Position numbers and translations under genes: made by a program. DNA of 64,000 nucleotides from Watersipora subatra. Its lineage: Eukaryota; Bryozoa; Gymnolaemata; Cheilostomatida; Watersiporidae. Positions 25,101-40,100 of the stretch are shown piece after piece. Numbering within the stretch: position 1 is the stretch's first letter; every line of letters starts with the position of its first letter. The stretch is from assembly GCF_963576615.1 (NCBI RefSeq), contig NC_088714.1, positions 41,758,072 through 41,822,071 of the forward strand, in the 5' to 3' direction. Below the pieces are notes generated by a model. That model did not search any database and was not told the DNA's origin. It saw only the letters and a program-made list of their open reading frames with translations.

Positions 25101-28100
25101 ATATATACATTTATAGACATGTTAGTCGCCTTTAACCAGCAACTTGCTGATCAACTGATCTAGCACAAACATGGTTATAGTCATGTTAATTGTCCTTAGC
25201 TGGTTTCTGGCTATTCAACTGATCTTACACAAACATGGTTATAGTCATGTTAATCGTCCTTAGCTGGTTTCTGGCTGATCAACTGGTCTTACACAAACAT
25301 GGTTATAGTCATGTTAATCGTCCTTAGCTGGTTTCTGGCTGATCAACTGGTCTTACACAAACATGGTTATAGTCATGTTAGTCGTCCTTAGCTGGTTTCT
25401 GGCTGATCAGCTGATCTTACACACACGTGGTTATAGTCATGTTAGTTGTTTTTAGCTAGCAACTGGCTAGGGATGACTAACATGATTCTACAACTGGATG
25501 ATCTATTGGTCTTGTAATTCTAAGAATCTTATTTAAGGTCTCACCATATATATATATATATATATATACATTGTGAGGTAGTTGTTGTTTTGTTGTATTT
25601 TGTCCTTGCCTTTCAGTCCCACAAATAGCCATGACATGCACACTCATTAAAAGATGTGGAGAGAGTAGGCAACTCCTCATCCTTCTTTCACTATATCGCT
25701 TGCTGAGCTAAGGGATAAAAGCAAGGAGCTTACACTGGTGCTAATTTTTAACCTTCTATTGTCAGAAATACGTAACCGTAATAATAAAATGGCTTTAAAC
25801 TTTTGCCAAGTATTTTTAAATAATAAATACAGTAATTTTTTAATAAATGTAATAAATTTTTTATTGAAAAAAATTATTGGATGGCTGTACATAAACCAAA
25901 AACCTTTCTTAATAAAGCTGGCAAAATCTTCTGATCATAGACCGCTAGTCATACATGTACTTTTATCATTACTCCCTCTTGTTTGATGAGTTATTTTTGC
26001 AGTGCTAATTGCTACTTAATTGCTGGCCCTTCATCCCATTCAGGCAGGGGTGGATTCAGGAGAACTAGCCCTATTTCTGGCTTACCATGTTGCGTGTTAC
26101 ATCGACAAAGTGGTTGTTACGATAACGGATCAACTAATGCAAAGAATTCACATACACAAATGTTGATTTGGTTGTGGTCAAAGCCACTAATGGTGCGACA
26201 GGCTTACTGTTTAAAGTGTGGTGGTCAAACTATCTTATGGAAGAAAATTTCGATATTTATGGCATAAGTTGTTCTAGTATATTTTCTGCAGTGTTTGTTT
26301 TTCTCTCTCCAATTAATAAGTTGACTGCGGAACTAGAATTATATGATATTACACTATTACAGTAATCAAACTTATCTAATCAAAGCTATCCTTTGTTGCA
26401 TCTCAATAGAACAATTATAATACAAAGCTGTCTTATTCTTTGATTCATTTCTAATAAAATGTAACATTGCCTCACGAGAACTTAGCGTGTGCTTGTGATT
26501 TTATTGCTTAAATGTGTCAGTTTTAGCTGTTTGATCGGTTAATTCATGTTGTCATTCCTAGCGAGGAGTCTGAGATAGTTGAGGACACACCATCTGATAT
26601 CGCTCCTGTCGGGCACCTAAGAGTTAACAAATACAGACTGGAGCCTAAGGCTGATGAGGTATTGCTGCCAGCTTCGAGTTTCCTTATAGGCTTCTATGTG
26701 ACAGCACTATTGGTGAACATGGGCCTACTGCTATTGACACCGTTAGCAGTTCTTGTTTGCCAGTGTCTCATTTCTGCTACACAACATACTATACTAGTTG
26801 TAAATGCTGTGTCTTTCTAGCTTTCTTTATGGTTTGTCATCACTTGTGTGAGCAAGCAAGGGTAGAGAAATTGCCTCATGGAAGTTGGCCCATTTGTTGC
26901 CATATATGTTTGTATAGCAGGATAAGGCAACTACGATTAGACTTTATTAAGTAACCTATCTCTCAGCCCTTATGAAACTTCTATACATTTTTATTGTCCA
27001 AGTTAATCAGCCCTATTTTTAGGAAAAAGCAGTTCAAACCTTAAAAAAAAATTCTTTGAAAGGAACAGATGGTAAAAGTTGTGTGAATGGTGAGGATGGT
27101 GTAGGCGGTGAGAGTGGTGTTGGTGTGGGTGATTCAGCTGATGTAAACTCGGACTATCTGTAGAGTTAATAAGATATGGCCTTCAGTCTATCAGGCATGC
27201 ATGTGGAGCCGACTAGGCTTAAAACATTTCTCTACCCTCAGGTGCGGTCTGTTAGTTGGCTAGACAGGGTGAGACAATTGCCACTCAAGACGAGTTGTAC
27301 ATTTACTGAAGATTTCTTAAGTAGTGTGCCAGCGACAGCAGCTGTCTCATTCAGTAAAACTGGTAGGTGACTTCTTTTCTTTAACTGCCTGTTAATATGC
27401 TTCATTGTAGTTCTCAGTCTCCTGCCTTTATTCTTTGTCTTATCCATTAATCTTCTTATCACTTATTAATCTTATGACTTATTAATCTTCTTATCACTTA
27501 TTAATCTTCTTATCATTTATTAATCTTCTTATCACTCATTAATCTTCTTATCACTCATTAATCTTATAATCACTCATTAATCTTCTTATCACTTATTAAT
27601 CTTCTTATCACTCATTAATCTTCTTATCACTCATTAATCTTATAATCACTCATTAATCTTCTTATCACTCGTTAATCTTCTTATCACTTATTAATCTTCT
27701 TATCACTCGTTAATCTTCTTATCACTCATTAATCTTCTTATCACTCATTAATCTTCTTATCACTTAGTAATCTTCTTATGACTTATTAATCTTCTTATGA
27801 CTTATTAATCTTCTTATCAGTCATTAATCTTCTTATCACTTATTAATCTTATCACTTATTAATCTTCTTATCACTCATTAATCTTTCTCTCTCTCTTTTT
27901 GTTGACTGTTACGTCTTCATCCTTTCACTTACTTTGAATTTCTACCATTCTATTCTCTTAATTGCCCTTTTCTCGTTTGCTTTCTGCCGCCGTTTCTTTG
28001 CTTGGCTGCCACATTTTATATAACCTCAACCTACCAGATCTTTTTTCTCTGCCTAATTTAATTTGGTGGTTCATTTTGAGATCATGAGCTAGTTATTATG

Positions 28101-31100
28101 AACTTTTCTTCTCAGAGTATTCAAACTTGGTAACCTGCTGGCCAGAGAAACACCTATCAGTTGTCAAGTCATCAGAGACTGAGGTCTTTTGCTCACTGCA
28201 GGCAGCCAATACTGGGGATGTTGAAGTCAGTACAAAAAGTATGATGGATGAACTAAAAGGTGAGAGAACCTTGCGTTTACAGATACAGTAATACATTGAG
28301 ATAAAAACTTGTATGTTAATTCACTCATATCTCAAATCAATTTCTCCCATATGAAATAGCTAAATACAAATTAATTTATTTCCACTCCATGAAAATCATT
28401 TAAAAACAGGATATTACAATGGAAAAACACAAAGTAACAATTACTTATCTAGTAGCTATGATTTGCAATAAAATGTAACATTATTTTGTGCAGTACTGTA
28501 CCTATGGAGTTCTTACCTGCGAGACAGACTGTAGTGGCTAATGGGGGAATGAAAGAGGTTTAACAGCGACATGTTTAGTACGCTACACTTTTGTGACTAG
28601 GTCAAATAACACTAACTTTAAATTTAACTTAAATGAAATTAGTTTACTAATCAAGGACTTGAAAAGTAAAAATAAGTTTTAATCATACATTAAACTTAAT
28701 TTTGCCTATTTTTGGACTCCTTTTCACCTTCTCTTTTAGTTGGCCTTTGTAAAAAAAATGTTATCCAACGAGAAAGATCGAGCGATGCTGTTTTTATAAG
28801 CGGCCTCTAGCATACTCAGCCACCTAGCAGTCGCATCAGGAACCATCTCATATGCTCAATTTGTCTCATATCTCAGGGAAAAGATTTGCTTGAATATTTC
28901 TTCGGATCTCAAATTTTACATACACCCGGAGACTCATATCTCAAGCTATTACTGTACGGATCTTTTAATATTTTCAAGCTCTGTATCAGTACTCCCGTAC
29001 AGAGAAATAAAGTGTATACAGAGATGTATGCTTATTCACATTTTACTGTCAAAGCAATTGAACATCAATCCAGCGAATAGAGAAGTACCATGACCTTACA
29101 CTGACCCCTTACTTATTGTGGCTACTTGGAGCCAGCACTAACCATGAAAAGTAAAGCGCTGCAAAGTAGGGTCACCCACTAAACTTTTTACATTGAATCA
29201 GCAGTAATGTCGAAATTGTGAGTCAGTTTGTGTCAAAGATATAGTTTATAGTTAGAATAGTTAGTTTACCATGTCGTTCATCACGTCATTCACCGTGTCA
29301 TTCACCGTGTCGTTTACCGTGTCGCTCACCGTGTCGTTCACCGTGTCGTTCACCGTGTCGCTCACCGTGTCGTTCACCGTGTTGTTTACCGTGCCGTTTA
29401 CCATGTCGTTCAACCATGTTGTTATACCAGAATACAAAGGTCTAGCATGGCTCGCTTCTTTGACTTGTCGACTGTATGTAAAAGACTGGTCAGAACAGGC
29501 AGTCGAAAACTCTTTTGAATGGCCTTTATCTTTGTAATCTAGCGACGTTTGTTTTCTCAAATCTAGTTTTTGACCTAAAAGGCTCGTAGGCCAATGCATG
29601 CAGCTTGTTTTTATTTCTTTGAAAACAACCGCCAATAAAGCTATCTGTAGCCAACAGATTAAATAATACAAATGACAATGAAGCTACTCAGAACCATAAT
29701 CACTCGGTTTCCATGCTTTAAATGGATTCAGAGTTGACCTCTGCCGACGAATTCGCACCTTACCATTTCAACGATTTGGAGTTCTTTATCGATTTTTTTA
29801 AGAACATCAATGTATTCCTCAGAATAGAACTTGTTGAAGTAGACTCACTTTTGGGCCATGGTCACTTCGATGCATTCTTCGTACACTTGTTGCACTAACT
29901 CGGCCAGGGTGCCTGATCAGAATTTTCTTAATAATTAATAATATTAATATCCCTCTGCATGTATATTACAAAACACCAACCTAAGTTACTACTTGCGAAA
30001 CAGTTATTACTTCAAAGGTTGCATGGACGACAATCGCTTTTAGTAAAAAAAGCTTTTTTCTATGCTGGAAGAGTCAAGCCTAAAAGGAGGTCGGCACCAG
30101 TGCTGTGGAAATCTGTACAATCGGTAGATTCATTTATTTAATGATTGAGGTGATAAAATAAATGAAAAGGTAATTATTTCATGTCGTATCAGCAATATAT
30201 CATTGGCAATAGATGTTAGAATATACCCGCGTGGTGGTGGGATGAAATGCGCTGAACTTTTTATTTCACCTTCGCTATAGAGAGCTTAACTGAGTATTAT
30301 CCAAATCCATCAACAATGAGCATTTCTGTGATGTCAAATAGTAGTCTCACTACGAATGCTTTCACACAAATTTTGCGAAGCAAAGTGGCTTTTAGATGGC
30401 AATAAGGTAAATGGCTATAAGATTTTATTGTTTCGATGATATGGACTGGAAGAAACATCGAATCCAGCTGAAGCATTGAAACCCAGTAAATAGCTGCAAA
30501 TGTCAATAATCTCATAAGCCTCATAACCTTCATCAACTAAAATTATTCCTTGCCATGTTACTGAAAGCTTCATTGCTCTTCATGTGACACGTCATTGTCT
30601 GGTGTATGGGAAGGTGTAGTTGCAGCAGGGGAATATTCGTGATGAGGAAACATTGCCTCTTTTTTATTTGACTATAGAAATCTTTTGCAACTTCATTTCA
30701 CTAGCTTTATGAGTACTGAATTTAACAGGTTGGAATGTGCTGTCATCAATTTCTTATGCCTTTTGTTGGGGAGTCTATGCAATGTTGCACAGTTTGAGCA
30801 AGCTGTACAAAGTAAGAACACATTCTTCAGTTTCGTCATTATTACCATTAAATCTGCCTCTTTTTTTCTACTCACTGATCTTGTCTTGTGAGCAAGGTTA
30901 TTTTTGGTTAAGTGTTTAGATTGGCATCCGATTATTGTGCTGACATCTGCTAACTTTATTTCAGACACCTCTCGGTAACCACAAACTACCCCAGCCTTAT
31001 CTACGGTGTATTGATGAACTTCTTCTGGTGTAGATCTATCATAGTCATAGACGGTGTTAAACTGCAATTTTTTTCCAAGTTACTTTGAGTTTTGTTTCTC

Positions 31101-34100
31101 TCATCAAGACTTATGCCCTCTGTAAAAGTTTCTGAATGTTGGTCAGTCGCATCACAATGTTGTATCCTTACGAGTATCAACGGAAGAAATGAGGCCCTGT
31201 GTCATTGACTTCATGTATAGGACTTGAAGGCATGAAGGGTTTTTTTGGTCTATAGGCTGTAAGATAGAAGAGGTGTTGGAGGGCAGGAACTCAGCATGGT
31301 TCATCAAGAGGACTTTGAAGAGCAGCCATTTTTTGGGAGGTTCGCTTTACCTACAGGATAAAGTGGTTCATAAATGAAGTAGAGTGTGAGGTTTTTGTTA
31401 TCCATGCATTTTTATTTCTCATCCGTTGGAAGGGTAGCAGGCTTTGTTTTTGTTCTTTCAGCGCAGACTTATGGATTTGCGAATTAAACCAGGCTGCAAT
31501 CCAAATTCGCTTCATTCTCAAACACGAGGAGAATCACTTGATCTTTGTGGCCTCAGTACCTTAGCACCTGAGCCTTCGCACTCCATCATTGTAATAGAAC
31601 ATCTAAAATGACATCCTCTTCTAATTCGGGCCAGTCTCATTCATTTAAAAATACAGTTTTTGGAAAAGCCTCCCTTTCCACTTGATTTTCAAAACCAGTC
31701 TTTTGTATAATGCAGAGCTGCCTCGGTGTCTGATAATGTGGTCGCATGCATTGGAATAGTGCAAAGGCCAAACCATTTTTGAACTTACCAAACCAGCCCT
31801 TGCTGGCAACACAGCTGCATTTTCTCATAGAATAAGTTCACTTGAGGCACTAGGACTATGCAGAATTTTATTTGCTTTGTTGTTACCATAACATTATTCT
31901 GTTTGTTTGACTCCTGCAAGAACAACGCTATTGTGTTTGGCTTTGGTTCAAATCTTGTTTTGAACCAAAATCGACCTCTTTCAACAGTACAATTCTTCTA
32001 CCAAGAACATATTTTGCAAAATATCTTTATTAACTTCATTATGATGCACTTGAAAAGGCAGTGGCATCTCATCAAGATAGTGGCATCTCATCCCAAGGTG
32101 ACTGACCACTTTCCCACTGATAAAACTAACTGAGGTAACATACGCAAGAAAGTGGTGTTAGCCTCAAAGCAAGCGACTTATTGATCAGGATGCTTAATAA
32201 GTCAAGCAAGGTTATTCCACAATCTGTATATTGTGACCAGCCTTTGTCATTTAATGGCAACAACAAGACTCTTGACAAATTTTTTAGCTTATGAAAATGA
32301 TAACTTTTGTGCTCAGGATATCCATCTATCCGGCTGGGCTAATGAGTTAGCCAATTTCAGTCACACCTCTACATACAAATTTATGTCATTCTGAAGCCTG
32401 CTTCCAATGTCAAATTTATTGTATTTTGAATCAAACACTCCCAAATCAATACTCGCGTAGCTATTTTGCTCCACAGTCTATAAACATGGGTAAACTTCTC
32501 AATAAATATTGCCAAGAATTGCACACAGTAATAAAGCAAGTGTATTACACAGAGGTAACACAATACATTAGTAAATAATTAATCAATAAAGACAGGTGTT
32601 CACCTAGAAACCTCTAAATGAAAATGTAAGTTGTAATATGTAGGTTCAGCAGAAGTGTAAGTCTTGATATGTAGGTTCAGCAGAAGTGTAAGTTGTAATA
32701 TGTAGGTTCAGCAGAAGTGTAAGTTGTAATATGTAGGTTCAGCAGAAGTGTAAGTTGTAATATGTAGGTTCAGCAGAAGTGTAAGTTGTAATATGTAGGT
32801 TCAGCAGAAGTGTAAGTTGTAATATGTAGGTTCAGCAGAAGTGTAAGTTGTAATATGTAGGTTCAGCAGAAGTGTAAGTTGTAATATGTAGGTTCAGCAG
32901 TAGTGTAAGTTGTAATATGTAGGTTCAGCAGAAGTGTAAGTTGTAATATGTAGGTTCAGCAGAAGTGTAAGTTGTAATATGTAGGTTCAGCAGAAGTGTA
33001 AGTTGTAATATGTAGGTTCAGCAGAAGTGTAAGTTGTAATATGTAGGTTCAGCAGAAGTGTAAGTTGTAATATGTAGGTTCAGCAGAAGTGTAAGTTGTA
33101 ATATGTAGGTTCAGCAGAAGCTGTGGTAATAAGGATGGCATGCCCTAATTTAGACTAAATACTCTTTAACTACCGCAAAAACCTCTAAATGAATGCCGCC
33201 TCTATTTGAATGCCACTATGGGAGAAGGGTTGAAAAATAGAATGCCACCTTTTAATTTAGCTCTACCTCCATTTGACCGCCACTTTGACATTCTTTGATC
33301 TTTACGAACTCATAATAGCAAGTGATCAGTAGAAAAATGTCTACACAACCGTACTAATAATGACTCGGTTATATCAATAACAATTAGTTATTTGGTTGTT
33401 TCTGTCAGTATCGAAGTCTGTTTTCCAACTCCAGAGCTTTTTGGTTCTTTGTTAAGACTTTGAAAGCAACACCATAGAAATAGTTAACAACTGGATCGAG
33501 CTAAAAGTAGTTCTTTGATGGTTTACATTTATGATGGTATATGAACGAATAGTTTTAGACTAAAAGTGGTGATCAGCGCCAACTAAAAGTTTACCATTAT
33601 TTGTGCGAAATGCCTCGCATAAAATTTTTGGTTTGCCAAAAAAATTGTTTGAACGTTAATATCGACTAGTTTAGCAGTGCAGAAAAAGAGTTGAAGTCAG
33701 AAGACATTGTGGAAGGTATTGAACAGTCAGAGAAAGATGAAATCATTCCAAATGAAACCAACAATCACAACACAACTAGCCGAGCAAATGATGCAAATAC
33801 GTTTATGTATTATAAGTATAGTTTGTTTATGTCATTTGTTCTTGAATATATATTTGTAGCATTTGATCATTTATTATTATATAACTTGTAAATTTGCAGA
33901 TTTATAGCATCTTATTTGATAGCATCCTTGCGGTTATCTTGACTAGGCTCACAATGAATCGATGCTCATAACTTCTTTTCGATTGCCCATAAAAAGTCCA
34001 TTTTGACTGCAAGTTGTAGCAAGCATATCAATGAATGCAATGAGCTTCTATGCTACACTGTTAAATATAGATATGAAATAGAAATGTTTTCAAATTTAGA

Positions 34101-37100
34101 ATGAAATAAAAATTGAAAGCTCTGACAAATTTCAAAGCAGGGCACAGGCTTTAATATCATCGCAGGTTAATCACAAGCAATAAATGTCAACTGGTAGAGA
34201 TATTTCTCGGCTTCCCATTGTATATTTATTTAGATATCTATGACAAGTTACAGGTAAGTTATCAGATTTTTTGCATCTAAAAGGGTTAATGTCACTTGAC
34301 CCGAAGGAGAGAGCAAAATATAGGCAACATTCGCTTCAATTATAAAACAGTTACGGTAATTAAATTTGTTTTCCTAAAATTCTAGTGAGCCATTTGAAAC
34401 GTATAACACCAACCTCTATTTAAACACCACCTCTATTTGGCCACCACCTCTATTTGACCGCCACCTCTATTTGACCGCCACCTTATTTGACTGCCACTGT
34501 GAGGGAAGGGTTAAAAAATAGAGCGCCATGGCGTTCAAATAGAGGTTTTACAGTAATTTAGTGTATATTTTTCTCTTTATGCTTCACATTTTATGCATTA
34601 TTTTTAATCTTCATTTTTGCTCATTTGGCTTTCACTCACCAAACTGCAACCCTTTGAGAAGCTTGTAGAACTAAAACTCTGTATTGAATTTAGATCGTGT
34701 GTTGGAAACTTTGTAATTCACTGTAAGTATAATCAAAAGAGTTGTAAAAAGGACTAAGGTTAAGCATGGTAAAATGGCCAGCTATGCTAAATAATTATTA
34801 ATACGTAATGGTAAATAAGCACGTGCTAGGTATACATCCAGACCAGTTCGCTGTAGGAGGTTGGGTGGAGGTGTAAGAGGGTAACGTTGACACCAGTAGA
34901 GCTAAAAAAGTTGATGGTGTGTGTAAGTATTTTGCTGCGAAGTATGTAGATTAATGAGCCGGCCTAACTTCACATAGTTCCTAGGATAACAATTCAGTAC
35001 ACAACGGTTATTTTATAGCGCAAAAATTCATAGTTATTTTGGATACTCCGGCTTTTTAGGCATACTTGAGTCACACAAGCTGGATTTCTCAAGTGCCTCT
35101 TACGTGCTGCTTTATATCAGTGACATGAGCTTGTTCTCACGCATCAATGCAGTCTACAAAGACTACTTTGGCATCAACCCACCCCCAAGGTTGGTAGCTT
35201 TATGCTATTTATAAACTGTAGACTGCATAGAGACATGGCAGAGAATAGCAATATAAGATGTGTTAGTATATTATAGAAGTATACTTTATACAATAATAAT
35301 TTGAATGGTTAGATATTTTTATATAAATTATGTTATTATATTATAATATAATATATTATTATATATAATCTATATATATATTTCTCAAAGTATGTCGCAT
35401 GTCTGTCTGCATTCCGGCTATAGCTATTATTAGAATAGCCTAGGCAACAATGCTGACGCAATGTCATGGCCTACTGGCATCTGAAGCTTACTAACTAGGT
35501 TAGTGGAATTTTCCATTGGCGATGTGCCAGGCCACTTGGCAACCTGCCACTTGCTGGAGAGAGTTGCCTGCCAGCAAGTGGTAAGCAAATCTCATCACTT
35601 CTCATTGTTTATAAGCTGATTTTTAACACCCGAGCAACGCCGGAGGCACAGCTAGTATATATGGTAATATAAATTACATGATATAAGGTATATAATATAA
35701 ATTATATAATTTATATTATAATATACTATTATGCGGGCAGTCCTGTGTGCTGTCAGAGATCTTCATGTGTAATAAGTATGCGCACAATTATTCTTACATG
35801 TGGAAAGGTAATTGGGTGGAGCAGTTGGTAGTATGCTTGACTTCAAATCCAAATATCCTGGCTCGATTCTAATGCAGTGCAGTCTTGTTTTTAATGGTCT
35901 TAGCATGGCTTTGGACGGACATGCCTCTCATTATAGTAAAGAATACTTGAATGCCCAGGCGGTACCGGGTAATAAAAAAGTCTTTGGACAAAAAATTTAT
36001 TTGTATTTAACATATAACAACATTTGCCATTTTAACTTTCAAACTTCATATCGTAAGAAAAGTGTTTTGTGTAGTCGAAATAAATTAGGAGAGAAAATAA
36101 AAACTACTGTAAAGGTTTTTAAACTTTGTTAATCAACTGTAACTTTCAAACGTCATACCATGAGAAAAATGTTTTGTGCAGGTCAATTAAATTTTTAAAA
36201 TAATAAAACGATTATAAAAGTGTTTAAATGTGAATGTAAAATAGTTAGCAAGTAATAGCTAAATTAAGTCTGTTTTGTTACGATTACGATAAAAGATGAT
36301 TTGGTAATGATACAATTAATACTAACTGAGAAAACAAAATGAAAATCCTGGGTATGTTGAATTAATAATAACAATTCTTGCATAGAAGTGTGTTTGTGGG
36401 TGTGTGTGTGCGTGTGTGCGTGTGTGTGTGCGCACGCGTGTGTATGTGTGTTTAAAAAAGGTAACTGTTCCACCAGAAGCTATCCATCAAAACATTGAAT
36501 ACGGTGATACTGGTACCTCTCGATACTGGTACCAATTTAAAAATGAGATATCGTACTGTCTTTGTCTGACCGAGCGAAGAGAGAATGTAGAGGCTCTTCT
36601 TATGGAGATAATATGATTGTCCACATGAGAAGTATTGGCCTCGATCACAATATAGCAATGGAACCATACGAAAAACCGAAAATAGAAGTTCAAGAAAACA
36701 TGAAAAGCGTCGAGTTTCATAGAGTTAATAGAATTTATAGAGCTTCAAATTTAGCGTGTGCATATGCTATAGTGTATATGATAATGTCTTTGATCATTAT
36801 GCCTTGTATAGCTCAGTGGTAGAGCGCGAGAATTTATAACTTGCAGTTGCGATCTCTGTGGGTTCTAATCCTTCAAAATGCAGAATTTTAATAACAAGAT
36901 TTTAATAGCTATAGCCGGACACACACAGACACACAGACACATACCAACTTTGAGAATTATGTTTAGATTTAAATTAGTTATATATTAAATATAAATTATA
37001 TATTATGTAGCTTGCCACTCCTAAAAATCTGTTTCTATAAGTCATGTGGAAAATAATGTGTTTTAGATTGAGCAATGAGTGTGTTAGATATAGAGAAGAC

Positions 37101-40100
37101 TGTCTTACAGGTGTGCAATGAGTGTGTTAGATATAGAGAAGACTGTCTTACAGGTGTGCAATGAGTGTGTTAGATATAGAGAAGACTGTCTTACAGGTGT
37201 GCAATGAGTGTGTTAGATATAGAGAAGACTGTCTTACAGGTGTGCAATGAGTGTGTTAGATATAGAGAAGACTGTCTTACAGGTGTGCAATGAGTGTGTT
37301 AGATATAGAGAAGACTGTCTTACAGGTGTGCAATAAGTGTGTTAGATATAGAGAAGACTCTCTTACAGGTGTGCAATAAGTGTGTTAGATATAGAGAAGA
37401 CTGTCTTACAGGTGTGCAATGAGTGTGTTAGATATAGAGAAGACTGTCTTACAGGTGTGCAATGAGTGTGTTAGATATAGAGAAGACTCTCTTACAGGTG
37501 AGCAATAAGTGTGTTAGATATAGAGAAGACTCTCTTACAGGTGTGCAATGAGTGTGTTAGATATAGAGAAGACTGTCTTACAGGTGAGCAATAAGTGTGT
37601 TAGATATAGAGAAGACTCTCTTACAGGTGTGCAATAAGCTGTAACAATGGCAACAATTGCTATCGTAATAAGATAACATTGATTATGCTTTCCTTGTGAA
37701 GATGATGTGGATTTGGAGATGAGCACATGTTGATTGATTGTTTCAATGGGAATTCTCATGTAGCGGATTAACGCGAGCTCTTTGTTGAAAAGATAAGGAA
37801 TTCAACACCAGATGTCCTAGCAGCACACTTCTGTCTCGCTTAGCAGCATGCTTTTCAAATCGGAACAACCAAAGTGTAAAAAGTGCTTAAAATGGAATAA
37901 CTTGCACGGTATTCTCTTTCGCACCAATCGCAAGTACCGTTTTCATTTTTGCAAGCTTTGAACGTTCGATGAAAATTTGCGAGTGCCAAAACTCACTTAA
38001 CTCGTGTGTTTTCACCGTTTCTATGTTGCGGTTGATGCAAACCTGCGGATTAGCCGCTACATGAAAACATAGTGATTGACCGACACTCAATGTATTATTA
38101 TGCTTAATAATTGTTTCTGTTACTTCTCTACCTGGTTAGTTGTAAATTTACCCTTGCTAGGAATTGTTTACAGACGCATTTTTAGCTCTTCAACATATTT
38201 TACTTTTGATTATAGTTTTTACAAAGATTAAATGTAGTTTATTTGACCAGAGCTCATCTCCACAAGCATTACAGTTATTATGTTAATTCCATTTATATCC
38301 TTGCTTTTCAGTGGGTCTTGGCTATATTCTGTAGAATCTGTGTTGAAGCTGTCTTACCAGAAACAAGTCTGTTCCATGCAATGATATTGTGTAGCCGCAA
38401 GCCCAAAGATACACGACATGTACAAGGGGTGTCTCATTGGGCCCCCAGCTGCATTGGACCATATAGTCAGGTGGCCAAGGTTTGTTGTAACTCCTTGTTG
38501 ACAACTGACAGAAGAATAACTATTGAAATTCACTCGTTCACAGGTGTTATAATATACTACTCTCATAGTCTGGTACTTAACTTAGGTTATAATATATTAC
38601 TCTCATAGTCTGGTACTTAACTTATGTTATAATATATTACTCTCATAGTCTGGTATTTAACTTATGTTATAATATATTACTCTCATAGTCTGGTACTTAA
38701 CTTATGTTATAATATATTACTCTCATAGTCTGGTACTTAACTTATGTTATAATATATTACTTTCATAGTTGGGTACTTATGTTATAATAACTTTGTTATT
38801 GTCTTATTGATATAATAATAATAATGATCAAATTTAATAATACTTGTAAGTGATAGGTTTGATCATTTTTTTAATATCCTTTTTTTGACATGCAATGAAA
38901 AACATCACTTTTGACGATTACCTGTGAGCAATCTCTCTAAGAGCGAATAGGATATCTGCTCAGCTTGCTGCAAGCAGAGGTTGTACGTGCTTTTAAGAGT
39001 TACTGTTGCAAAAACAAGGGCTTTTTGAGTTTGACTAGACATGTCTGAGTCCAGTAGCGAAGGAATTTCAACAACTGGAAACATGCCCAGTTGCTGAGAG
39101 CAATTTAAGGTTCGATATCATCATTAACATTGGTCTTCGTTGGGAATTGAACCCCAATCTCCTGTTTGCGGGTCAGGCATGCTAGATCACTCGGCCACGG
39201 CTGCGATCAGTAAAATGTATATTTTACAATGGAGATTGTGAAAATAGATTGTGATATTGAGAAGAAATTGAACTGATTGAACTCAACTTTGCTGTCTGCT
39301 TGTTGTTTTCTGCATCGAAGTAACTGTTTGGCAGGAGTTATCTTCAGCTGTCACAAAATGTTGTGTTCCTTTAACAGGTTGGGTCAAATGTCTATGTCTC
39401 CGGTCAGATACCACTTGTGCCTGGCTCTATGAAGCCTCTTGTCACTGGTTTCCCTGGCCAAAGCCAGCTTGCCCTCGACCATGCCCTGTCAGTCGCAACA
39501 TCAATGAGTGTATCTGAGGAACATGTCGCTACTGCTCACTGTTATATATGCAGAGAGGAGGATGCACCATACATTTTTAGCGAATCTGTTGTAGACGTGC
39601 GACTCTCTAAAAGGGTATGTCTGTTTGTCTCAATTGCATTATTCATACAATTGTTTGGTTATTTTACTTGCGCCAAATATTTTGTAGTCTTGCAAAAGCA
39701 ATAACTTTATTTCTAGTAATCTATAATTTCACAGTTTTGTTCTCTTGATTCATGTTGTGTTTTCGCTGCAAGGTAAACAAGAAATAATCTTAATCGGTAA
39801 AAAAGTGGGCTTCCTGTTGGTAAAGGAGAGTGCTTTCTGTTACCAAAGTAGAATGCTTTCTGTTGCTTAGAGAAAGCGCTTCCTGTTGCTAAGAGAGAGT
39901 GCTTCCTGTAGCTAAGGGAGAGTGCTTCCTGTAGCTAAGGGAGAGTGCTTCTTGTTGCTAAGGGAGCATGCTTCTTGTAGCTAAGGAAGTGTGCTTCCTG
40001 TAGCTAAGGGAGAGTGCTTCCTGTAGCTAAGGGAGAGTGCTTCCTGTTGCTAAGGGAGAGCGCTTCCTGTAGCTAAGGGAGAGTGTTTCCTGTTGCTAAG

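Noticed and set aside
29261..29671. Minus-strand 136-codon frame with NDTV repeats
   Set aside because: Created by the 12-bp minisatellite in DPH6 intron 10.
30297..30536. Minus-strand 79-codon frame as a separate membrane protein
   Set aside because: Hydrophobic by composition only; it adjoins the Tigger-like relic and reads as decayed transposon sequence in another frame.
37071..37636. CRISPR-like regular repeats (also 32624-33120 and 41286-41925)
   Set aside because: Units are directly head-to-tail with no unique spacers, in introns of a eukaryotic gene; these are minisatellites.
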